This document shows, in pieces, positions 34,758 to 44,027 of a stretch of 64,000 bases of DNA. The DNA lies in the NCBI RefSeq assembly GCF_001411555.2, contig NC_049914.1, positions 15,764,798 to 15,828,797 on the forward strand, read 5' to 3'. The position numbers were made by a program, and so were the translations under genes. The stretch comes from Juglans regia (lineage: Eukaryota; Streptophyta; Magnoliopsida; Fagales; Juglandaceae). Within the stretch, counting starts at the first letter, position 1. Every line of letters begins with the position of its first letter. The notes below the pieces were generated by a model. That model saw nothing but the letters and a program-made list of their open reading frames with translations. It was not told the DNA's origin and searched no databases.

Positions 34758-37022
34758 ATGATGTCTCATAGGAGTGACTCATCACCAAAGGAGATGGTAG
34801 ATAACACATCTTTTGTGTTGCAAGTCATGCAACAACAGTTTGAGAAGTTGAACTTGGTGTTGGGTGAAGTGAGGGATAGGATGGATCATCAAGATGTGGT
34901 AATTAGAAATCTTCATGGCAGGAGAGATAGGAGGCGTCCCGAGTTTAGTGTAGAAAATGGGTATGAGAATGAAGAGTATGGTGATTCTCTTGTTACCAGG
35001 CATGCACTCAATACAAAAATCAAGATGGATGATATAGAGCAGCAGAGTGAGAATATTTTTCATACTAGATGCCACATCAACAACAAGGTATGTAGTATGA
35101 TCATTGATTTGAGGAGTTGTATTAATTTGGCTAGCACTACATTAGTTGGGAAATTGAATTTACGTACCTTGAAACACCATAGACCATACATGTTGCACTG
35201 GTTGAGTGATTGTGGGGAGGTTAGGATAACTAAGCAAGTGCTAGTTTCCTTTTCAATTGGGAAATTCCAGGATATGGTGCTTTGTGATGTAGTGCCTATG
35301 CATGCTAGTCATATTTTGTTGGGGAAGTCATGGCAGTATGATAGGAAGGTGATCCATGATGGGTTAAGGAACATGTACAGTTTTGAAAAAGATGGAAAAA
35401 CAATCAAACTTGCTCCTTTAACTCCAACACAGGTCCATGGGGATCAATTGAAGCATAAAAGTGAGGTTGCTCAAAACAGAAAGAGTGAAAATGAGAGTGA
35501 TCAAAAAAGAAAAAGTGAAAAGGAGATTGAGCAAACAAGTAAGAGTGAAAGTGAGATTGAGCTAAAAAGCAAGAGTGAAGATGAGATTGAGAAGAAAAGA
35601 AATAGTGAGATCGAAATGGAGAAAGAGAGAAAAATGAGAGAGAAAAAAGAAGAGGGTGAGAATAAGACCTCGAGCACAAGAGAGAATGAGTTGAAAAATA
35701 ATTGTGAGGTCGAGAGTACAAAAAAAGATGAGGAAAAAAAGAGTGACAGAAAAAGAGAAAGTGAAAAGAAAAAAGAGTGTGAAAGGGAAAAAGAGAGTGA
35801 AAAAGAAAAAGAGAGTGGAAAGAAAAGAGAGTGTGAAGAAAGTAAGAGAAAAACAAAGAGAAAAGTGAGTTTTTATGCTAAGGCAAGCTTTTATGCTAAC
35901 GAATTTAACGACTATTTGCCAAGTGTTGTTGTTTCTTTGTTGCAGGGATATGAGGTCGTGTTTCCTAGTGGTGTATTTAGTGGATTGCCACCTATTAGGG
36001 AGATAGAGCACTACATTGATTTTGTGCCAGGTGCGACAATTCCTAACCGACCTTTCTTGGAAGAACATGAGTCCTTGACACACTTAAAGGGACAAGGTAA
36101 GTTGTTGACTAGAATGCGTGCTAAGCGGGGGGATTGTATTGAGACTTTTCCTCGTGTATTAAATTACACACAAGGTATGGAAAATTTTGTAGTTGATGCT
36201 TTAGCAAGAAGGTATGTCCTTATCTTCATTTTAGATGCAAAATTGTTGAGACTTGAATATGATAAGGAATTGCATGCTAATGATGATGACTTTGCTAGTG
36301 TGTATGGAACATGTGAGAAAACATCATTTGGTAAGTTCTATAAACTAGATTGGTACTTGTTTAAAAAGAATAGATTTTGTATCCCTACTAGTTTTATGCA
36401 TAAGTTGCTTGTGTGTGATGGACATGGAGGTTTCTTGGGTAACCTTGGTGTAAGGAAGACTTTTGTTGTGTTGCATGACTATTTGTGGGAACATCATTTG
36501 CCATTCAAAGACGTGTTGCATGAACGTTTGTTGAAGTATCATTTGGCATTCATTGATGTATTGCATGAACATTTGTGGGAGTATCATTTGCCATTCATTG
36601 AGTTTGCATATTGGAGTGGTCATTTTGGTTCGAGGAAGACTTTAGATGTGCTTCATAAACATTTTTGGGACTATCATTTGCCATTAATTGAGTTTTCATA
36701 TTGGAGTGGTCATTTTGGTTCAAGGAAGACTTTAGATGTGCTTCATGAACATTTGTGGGAGTATTGTTTACCATTCATTGAGTTTACATATTATTGGAGT
36801 GTTCATGCTACTACTAAATTTTCACCATCTGAAATTGTTTACGGACTTAATCCATTCACTCCTTTAGATTTAACATCTTTACCTGTTGATGGCAGGAGTA
36901 GCTTGAATGGTCTTTTCCAAATTCTTGAACAAATTAATGAAAATGCATATCTAATGGATCTTTCAGGTAATTATCTTGTTTTTACTATTTTCAATGTTAC
37001 TAACCATTTTCAATGGGTCTAG
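34758..37022 (+). CDS. Element N truncated Gag-Pol fusion protein, 754 aa, open
   Basis: Start chosen at the first ATG after the intron acceptor (MMSHRSDSS); the frame is open 25 codons further up. Residues: 1-80 gag-derived, with a likely coiled coil (QQQFEKLNLVLGEVRDRM, 25-42); 101-195 protease, active site IIDLRSC (Asp117, but Leu-Arg where this class has Gly-Gly); 241-370 Lys/Glu/Ser linker; 385-432 RT N-terminus (GLPPIREIEHYIDFVPGAT); 463-485 RNase H end (YTQGMENFVVDALARR); 525-570 integrase zinc domain, two Cys missing; 571-676 repeats of the VLHEHLWEYHLPFIE type; 683-754 integrase C-terminus. The capsid, zinc knuckle, RT catalytic Asp pair and integrase core are missing by in-frame loss. 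The last four codons lie in the truncated LTR. It cannot replicate the element by itself; a structural or no role is possible. Confidence 0.85.
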   Translation: MMSHRSDSSPKEMVDNTSFVLQVMQQQFEKLNLVLGEVRDRMDHQDVVIRNLHGRRDRRRPEFSVENGYENEEYGDSLVTRHALNTKIKMDDIEQQSENIFHTRCHINNKVCSMIIDLRSCINLASTTLVGKLNLRTLKHHRPYMLHWLSDCGEVRITKQVLVSFSIGKFQDMVLCDVVPMHASHILLGKSWQYDRKVIHDGLRNMYSFEKDGKTIKLAPLTPTQVHGDQLKHKSEVAQNRKSENESDQKRKSEKEIEQTSKSESEIELKSKSEDEIEKKRNSEIEMEKERKMREKKEEGENKTSSTRENELKNNCEVESTKKDEEKKSDRKRESEKKKECEREKESEKEKESGKKRECEESKRKTKRKVSFYAKASFYANEFNDYLPSVVVSLLQGYEVVFPSGVFSGLPPIREIEHYIDFVPGATIPNRPFLEEHESLTHLKGQGKLLTRMRAKRGDCIETFPRVLNYTQGMENFVVDALARRYVLIFILDAKLLRLEYDKELHANDDDFASVYGTCEKTSFGKFYKLDWYLFKKNRFCIPTSFMHKLLVCDGHGGFLGNLGVRKTFVVLHDYLWEHHLPFKDVLHERLLKYHLAFIDVLHEHLWEYHLPFIEFAYWSGHFGSRKTLDVLHKHFWDYHLPLIEFSYWSGHFGSRKTLDVLHEHLWEYCLPFIEFTYYWSVHATTKFSPSEIVYGLNPFTPLDLTSLPVDGRSSLNGLFQILEQINENAYLMDLSGNYLVFTIFNVTNHFQWV
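36468..36785 (+). repeat. In-frame repeats at the integrase deletion junction, element N
   Basis: Three 45-bp units (VLHDYLWEHHLPFKD and two relatives), then two longer units of about 90 bp in which VLHEHLWEYHLPFIE is followed by FAYWSGHFGSRKTLD. All remain in frame. Arrangement differs from M (seven 45-bp units), so copy number changes between elements. Confidence 0.88.
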
Positions 37023-37161
37023 ATTTTAATATAATCTAGGTTCTTGAAACGAGTTCTCATCGGGTCTAGATTCTCCATCCATAGACTTGATTTTGGCTTT
37101 CTTGGGAAGTTTTCAAATTGACTGTGGGTTCAAGGGATTTCATTCCCGCGGGTTCATATCA
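37011..37161 (+). mobile_element. 3' LTR remnant of element N
   Basis: Matches the last ~151 bp of the 5' LTR and ends TTCATATCA before the CACCC duplication. The break joins pol (ACCATTTTCAATG) to LTR (TTCTTCAATGGG) within shared TTCAATG, a microhomology junction that removed the pol end and about 650 bp of LTR. Confidence 0.88.
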
Positions 37162-39638
37162 CACCCTCTGTGCGAAGAAGCCTCACGCCGCTGCCCTGCC
37201 ACTTGAAGTCGTAGCCAGCAACTCCTACTTGCAAACAGCGCACCGCCCTCCAACCCATCGTGCACCACCATCCTCTTCACGAAGTCAACCAGTTGAGCCT
37301 CTGTTTTATCTCCCAAAAACATAGCATCTTTGGAGGGCACCGTGAACCACAGCCACCACCCTACCTTTGTTCATAGCCACTGATTTGCACCCCTCTGCCT
37401 CAACCACAACTCTCTCTCTTCTCGCAGTGAGCCTCCCTCGAACGCCTCCTTCCTATCTCACGGTCTGTTTCTATTTCTTTCCACATGCGGTGGTCCTCGT
37501 TCTCTCACTCTCCATTTTTCTCTTTCTCTAATGCTTAGCCCAGCTTGACAGCATCTCCGCCGCATGCCTGCTCTCCAGCCGAGTCGCCACTGTCTACCCA
37601 GTCCAGCCGTCGCACACTGCCGCATTTTTCTCCTTGTGTAAGTCCCTGCTGCCGCTCCACTTTACTCATAAGTGTATTGTTCATCGTTCGTTTTCGTCAT
37701 AAGGTTTTGTTATATATATATATATATATATAATATATGTACATTTATAAGCAAAGTGTTAACCTAGGTTGGGTACTCACTAGTTTTGACCTAATATATA
37801 TATATATATGGAAGGTAGGTTTAACCTAATGTTTTCGGGTGAGAAGTTTTTTTTTTTTATGGGGTTTATGTTTAAATGAGTTTTGCTTTAAGTTTCAGTA
37901 AATATTATATTTGTATTTTAATAATATTGTTAATTAAAGGAAGTAAACCTATTTTTTTCAAAGAGGAGTTTTTTTTCATGTCTTATTTTATGGAAATTTT
38001 AGTAACCAATATATTCTTTTTATTTATAAAATGTTGCGTGTATTTTAAATATTTTGAATATTAATTTTTATTGAGTTTTATACTTATTTTAATACTTGTT
38101 TGATTAAATTCTTATTCGGTACGAATTCGATTAAGTGGATATTGATGGTTTTGGGAAAATGAGGGTATTTTGGGAATTATGAGAATTTTAGGTTTTGAGG
38201 AATTAAATATGTTAGTTTAGAAGCTTAGGATTAAACATCGAAATAAGTGGTTGATTGGAAATTTACGAGAATTACTTGATTATTTTATAGGTGACGATTG
38301 TTAATTGTTCGACATTTTGAGGAAAATTATGAAAAAACTAAGAAGTCCAGGTAAGCGGGGTTCCTATGCTAGACTTTGCATTAAAATAAAATGAGTTGGG
38401 GTTATTTTTGGAAACTATACAATTTTATTTTTGAAAGGAAATTTGAACTACCTCAGTTATTTGCCCTGCATCACTAATGAGATTCTGTTTAAGAAGAAAG
38501 TATTTTCTATCATGACTGGTGTAGACATGAACTTGTTTTTTTACATTATGTTTCTGAACTTTGAAAAAGAGAGCGAATATGAAATTTGAGTATAAATTAT
38601 GTTGTGATATGATTTTGTTTTGTTGTGAAGATTTTGTTCAGTACTCTGTTTGGATAAGACGTGATTTCTGAAAACCTTTGGCATGACTCTCTGGTTCTGA
38701 ATTTGATTATGTGTCCGTTCTGTTCAGTTACGGCCTTGCCACGGGTGATAATAGTGGCATACGGCCCAACCACGGGTTACAATAGTATATACTGCCTAAC
38801 CACGGGTAATAATAGTAGATACGGCCCAATCACGGGTAATAATAGTAGATACGGCCCAACTATGGGTTATAATAGTGGATACGGCCCAACCACGGGTAAT
38901 AATAGTGGATACGGCCCTGCCACGAGATATAGTAGTGGTCTCTGTTTTGAGTGCACACCTTGGTGACAGAGTGATTTATGTTCTGCTTGGCTATCCGCAG
39001 ATGCACAACCCTACCACTGCGGTTATACATGGCCTTTGTTCTGATATGATGTTCTGATGATGTTGATGATCATTTATGCTATGCCAAAGAATATTTTGAA
39101 TGAAATTATTTCTAAATCTTTGCTCTGATATTTTGATAACATGTTTTGCTTTCGCACTCTGAAAATGAAAATGTTTTGGTTTTTATTCTTATTTCTGTAA
39201 ATGCTCATGTTTATACACTGGTATATGTTCTCCGCTTAGTGAGTTGTTGATAACTCACCCCTTATCTTCATATATTTTTCAGATAATTTTGATGGCTCAG
39301 TTGGGGAACAAGAGTAGGAAGTTTTAGCAATGTGTGATGATCGAAGTGGAATAAGTGCTTGAGGGTACAAGTGTTTATTTGAAAGTCGTTGTTAATAAAC
39401 TGATTTTATTTTTCGGGTATTTTGATTAGTGGAATTAAGGATAATTTTGAGTTTTGGAGAGTTTTTAATTTATGTTATGGAGATTTTCTTTACTGTCCCC
39501 ATGGTGGAATTTAGATATTTGGATTGATTAAATGGATTAATATTTTATGAGATTTTCTAGACTTTATAGTTGTATTATTTAAGTTGATTTTAAGTATTTA
39601 AAGTTAACTCTTCGGACCTCCAGGAACGAGGCGTTACA
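37162..39638 (+). mobile_element. 3' LTR of element K, second part
   Basis: Continues the K LTR after N, starting with the duplicated CACCC, and ends GGAACGAGGCGTTACA. It holds a (TA)n stretch at 37712-37735 and 37795-37810, and a 30-bp minisatellite. It abuts a family-G LTR (P) that has lost its first ~25 bp, so K probably inserted there. The 60-100 codon frames are not supported as genes. Confidence 0.7.
38728..38936 (+). repeat. 30-bp minisatellite in the K LTR (about 7 copies)
   Basis: Unit ATACGGCCCAACCACGGGTA followed by ATAATAGTGG. Because 30 is a multiple of three, one frame reads GYGPTTGNNS repeatedly (38661-38966); this is a by-product of the period, not a protein gene. Minisatellites of this kind are common in Tekay-type LTRs. 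Confidence 0.85.
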
Positions 39639-40480
39639 ATCCTTGTCTTAAGGATCATTTTCAAGTTCCAGATGGGTCAATTATAAGATCAAGAGCTAAG
39701 AAAAATAAGGAAGTAGTGCAAGGATTGGTGCAATCCACTTGGGACGAGTCTTGCAAGAGCCAAATATTCAAGATGGGCTTGCGAGAAGGAGATCCTGTGA
39801 TCATCCACATGATACAAGTTATGGAAGAGTGCAACATAAATTAGGGCCTATTATTATGATTATGTGATTGAAGGCCTTGGACTTGTTTATTTCATTAAAG
39901 GTTTATTAGTTATAGGAATTAGTTTAGAATAATTGAGCTTGAGATTGTTGGCCTACATATGTCTTATTTCTTATGAACTAGGGTTTTTGGGAAGGCCTTG
40001 TATTTTGGCCAAGGGATTATTTGAAAAGTTACTTTTTAGGAACTAGGGTTTATAGAAATACTGTATCTGAGTTACTGTAGCTGTAACACTATTCATCAAG
40101 GGGTATTTTTGGAAGAAAGGGCTTTATTTTGGCTAGGGTTTTAATGAGGTTTTGGTTTAAATAATCTTTGTAGCCTCATGTTAAGAAGTTTATGAAATTT
40201 GATAAATTTATTCATTGTGAGTTGAGTTTTACTCCTCTTGTTCTTGATTGAACTTTTGAACTTATCAAAAGTAAATCAAAACTTTTGTGGCGTTCCTCCT
40301 TGTAGTATGGGTTCTTGAGACTGGTTCTTCAATAGGTCTAGATTTTAATATAATCTAAGTTCTTGAAACGAGTTCTCGTCGAGTCTAGATTCTCCATCCA
40401 TTGACTTGATTTGGCTTTCTTGGGTGAGTTTTTAAATTGATTGTGGGTTCAAAGGATTTTAGTCCCGCGGGTTCATATCA
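39639..40480 (+). mobile_element. LTR of family-G element P (first bases lost)
   Basis: Begins inside the LTR at CTTGTCTTAAGGATC and ends TTCATATCA. Its first ~25 bp (TGATGGG...) are missing, replaced by the end of K. Pol-tail codons readable as VQGLVQSTWDES. Confidence 0.8.
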
Positions 40481-40482
40481 TT

Positions 40483-40512
40483 TGGTATTCAGAGCTCGGT
40501 TTCCAATCAGGT
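40483..40512 (+). other. Primer binding site of element P
   Basis: TGGTATTCAGAGCTCGG followed by TTTCCAATCAGGT, the family-G primer site with the extra T. The leader purine tract follows at 40812-40935. Confidence 0.65.
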
Positions 40513-41341
40513 TTGATTCTATCTTTTAATTCTTACATCTTTAAATTTAATTCTAGGGCTTTATTGTTCTAGGGTTGCAAAAAAAAAAAAAAAAATGAAA
40601 CAAAAAGTTGGTTGCCAAAATTCTTAGGGTTTTTGGTTTGCCTTAAATTTGCATCACCTAGGGTTTCAAAATTCTAGGGTTTCTTGCATCTCTAAGTTTG
40701 TCAATTGCTTGGAGTGCCATTCCATTGATTATCTTCTACTTCATTGTCAATGCTTGTGTGTTTGAGTTCAATTGTTTGATTTGGACAATTGAATATTGTT
40801 GTTTGTGATTGATTTGGAGAAAAGGGAAAATAAAAGAAAGGAAAAGAAAAGAAAAGAAAAGAAAGGAAAGGAAGAGAAAAGAAAAGAAAGGAAAATAAAA
40901 GAAAATTCAAAAAAAAAAAAGAAAAAAAAAAAGGTAGCATATTCAAAGGTTACTACATACTTGCAACAAAAAGAAAGAATTACTCTTTCTGGCTGAATAC
41001 ATCTTTCTGTCTAGTATCTTGTTTTATAATTACTCTTTCCCTCGTATAAATTCATTGAGTCTCGTGTCATTTTATTATTTCCTTGTTTCTTGTTCTTGTT
41101 TCTTGAACCTATATTACTGGTTGGAATAAAACAAGATTGTATTGTTTTGATTTAGTTCAACTAGTTCTTAAAGAACTTGAACTGAAAAACTATTGAGGTA
41201 AAATGCAAGAGAGTGTGAGACTATTATCGGGAAAAAACCAATTAAGAGTGAAACTTGAGTGGAGTGATATTATTTGAGTGTAAACACGTAAGAGAGTGTG
41301 TGAGGTTTTTCACTAATATTCTTTTTGTGTAGCACATTGTG

Positions 41342-42553
41342 ATGTCTCATTGGAGTGACTCAACACCAAAGGGGATGACAGATAACTCATCCTTTGTGTT
41401 ACAAGCCATGCAACAACAGTTTGAGTGGTTGAACTTGGTGTTGGGTGAAGTGAGGGATAGGATGGATCATTAAGATGCGGTACTTAGAAATCTACATGGC
41501 AAGAGAGATAGGGGCGACGTGAGTTTAGTGTTGAAAATGGGTATGAGAATGAAGAGCATGGTGATTCTATTGTTGCCAGGCGTGCACTCAATACACAAAT
41601 TAAGATGGATGATACAGAGCAGCAGAGTAAGAACATTTTTCATACTAGATGCCACATCAACAACACGTTATGTAGTATGATCATTAATGGGAGGAGTTGT
41701 ATAAATTTGGCTAGCACTACTTTAGTTGGAAAATTGAATTTACCTACCTTGAAACACCCTAGACCATACAACTTGCAGTGATTGTGGGGAGGTTAGAGTA
41801 AATAAGCAAGTACTAGTTTCTTTTTCAATTGGGAAATACCAGGACATGGTGCTTTGTGATGTAGTGCCTATGCATGCTGGCCATATTTTGTTGGGGAGAC
41901 CGTGACAATATGATAGGAAAGTGATCCATGATGGGTTAAAGAACATTTTCAGTTTTGAAAAGGATGGAAAACAATCAAACTTGGTCATTTAAGTCCAACA
42001 CAGGTCCATGAGGACCAACCATAGCTGAAAAGTGAGATTGACAAAAAAATAGGGAGTAAAAGTGAGGAAGAGATTGAGGAAAAAAGAAATAGTGAGACCG
42101 AAAAGGAGAGAGAGAGAAAAAAGATGAGGGTGAGGCTGAAACCTCAAGAAAAAGAGAGAATGAGTTGAAAAACAATTGTGGGGCCGAGAGTTCAAAAAAA
42201 GAGGAGAGTGAAAGAAAAATAAAAGAGTGAAAAGGAAAAAGAGAGTGAGAGGAAAAAAGAGAATGAAGCCGAAACATTAAGAGAAAGAGAGAGTGAAAAA
42301 GAAAATAGAAAGGTGGCTGAGAGTCAAGAAAAGAGAGTGGAGTCACGAGAGGAAAAAGAAAGAGAGATTGCAAAGAGAAACAGAAAAAATAAAGTGAGTT
42401 TTTATGCTAAGGCAAGCTTTTATACTAACAAATTTAACGATCCTATGCCTAGTATTGTTGTTTCTTTATTGCAAGGATATGAGGTCATGATTCCTAGTGG
42501 TGTGTTTAGTGGATTGCCACCTGTTAAGGAGATAGTGCACTACATTTTTTTTT
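41342..42553 (+). pseudogene. Element P, truncated gag-pol remnant
   Basis: Starts MSHWSDSTPKGM after the acceptor-like TTTTTGTGTAG. In-frame TAA at 41471 (RDRMDH then stop). Protease region reads MIINGRSCINLAS, with Asn for the catalytic Asp. Linker at 42020-42400, RT stub to 42545 (FSGLPPVKEIVHYI). The body then ends in a T run and switches to inverted leader sequence (Q). Multiple frameshifts. Confidence 0.78.
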
Positions 42554-42648
42554 TTGGTAATCCTAGAACAATGAAGCCCTAGAATTAAATATGCAAAAAA
42601 TAAAAGATAGAATCAGACCTGATTGGAAACCTTTCTCTAAATACCAAA
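42554..42648 (-). mobile_element. Inverted leader and primer site of family-G element Q
   Basis: After the T run (42545-42555) the plus strand reads GGTAATCCTAGAACAATGAA, the reverse complement of the family-G leader just after the primer site (compare 25620-25640 in M). The inverted primer site CCTTTCTCTAAATACCAAA follows at about 42630-42648. Confidence 0.8.
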
Positions 42649-43439
42649 TGATATGAACCCGTGGGAATGGATTCCCTTGAACCCACAATCAATTTGAAAA
42701 CTCACCCAAGAAAGTCAAAATCAAGTCAATGGATGGAGAATGTAGACCCATTGAGAACTCTTTTCAAGAACCTAGATTATATCAAAATCTAGACCAATTT
42801 TATAACATGTCTCAAGCACCCAGATTACAAGGAATACCACAAAGGTTGTGATTTACCTTTGATAAGTTCAAAAGTTCAATCAAGAACAAGAGTAAACTCA
42901 ACTCACAATGAAAATTCAATATTGTCTAAAAACCAAGTGTTGCACGGCTACAAGCTTAAATAAGCCAAAAATAAAAGAAACCCTAGGCGCCCAAAGTGAC
43001 TTGTTCCCAAAAAGCTCTTGGCCGAATATTACATGACCTCCCCACTAGAAACCCTAGCTGAAAAATTAACTCTAGCCAAAATATTATGTTGTTGATGCCC
43101 CTTAAGTGCATACAATAAGAAAACATAAGAAATATATGGGCCAAGCATCATAAAGCCCATTTATTTTAAACTAATAAATCGTTTACCGAATTGAAAGCCT
43201 CCAATAACAATAGACCTTATCTCTAAGTTATGTCATCCACAGCTTGAATCAAGTGGATCAAAACTGGTTCCCCTTCTTTCAAGCCCATCTTGAGTGTTGG
43301 GCTCATGCAAGCTTCATCCCATGTGGATTACACCAATCATTGCATTATTTCCTTGATCTTCTTGGCTCATGATCTTGTAATTGGCCTATCTGCGACTTGC
43401 AAATGATCTTTAAGAGTAGGCCCAACTTGGTTCCCAACA
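42649..43439 (-). mobile_element. LTR of family-G element Q, inverted relative to P
   Basis: From TGATATGAACCCG to GGTTCCCAACA. It has its own variant middle (CACGGCTACAAGCTTAAATA) and differs markedly from the R LTR, so R and Q are not a pair. The right flank is minus-strand satellite. Confidence 0.78.
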
Positions 43440-44027
43440 AAAACTTTGCTACTACGCACTCCATTTGTTCTCTAACAAGCATGGGCACAGTCGTTAAAAT
43501 AAGATGTGCTCTGATTGGCCTGGGGATGAGGCATACGTACCATAACGTCAGGGTATTACCATGGGAAGCCCGTGATTGAAAAACTCCAATCTCAAAACTT
43601 TGCCACTTTGCACTCAATTGGTTCTGTACTAAACAAGGGAAAACTGGTAAAAATAAGAGGTGCTTTGATTGGCCCAAGGATGGGGCATACATACCATAAC
43701 GTCATGGAAGTACCATAGGAAGCCTGCGATTGAAAAACTCCAACGTCAAAACTTTGCCACTTTGCACTCAATTTGTTCTCCACCCTAGCAAGGGCAAAGT
43801 GGTAAAAATTAGAGGTGCTCCGATTGGTCCAAGGATGGGGCATACATAGCATAACGTCATGGAAATACCATCGGAAACCTGCAAGCGAAAAACTCCAACC
43901 TCATAACTTTGCCTCTTTGCACTCAATTGGTTCTCTACTAATCAAGGGCAAAGTAGTAAAAATAAGAGGTGCACCATGGACGTACCATGCGAAGCCCGCG
44001 AGCGAAAAACTCCAACCTCATAACTTT
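43440..44027 (-). repeat. S154 satellite array, block 3, reversed (about 4 units)
   Basis: Same satellite in opposite orientation: AACTCCAACCTCATAACTTT, GGTGCTCCGATTGGCC and CCATGGGAAGCCCGCGA recur. Cut by family-L copy C inside AACTTT. Confidence 0.9.

Larger units (their letters stand above)
33128..37161 (+). mobile_element. Family-G element N, with open frame and target duplication
   Basis: 4,034 bp: full 5' LTR (803 bp), primer site, leader with 136-bp intron, one long open frame, and a 3' LTR reduced to its last ~151 bp. Perfect duplication CACCC at 33123-33127 and 37162-37166. The retained LTR part differs from the 5' LTR at only 2-3 bases, so N is young. It sits inside the LTR of K. 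Confidence 0.93.

Noticed and set aside
30936..43439. R and Q as the two LTRs of one minus-strand element
   Set aside because: Their LTRs differ strongly, flanks do not match, and the satellite on the two sides runs in opposite directions.
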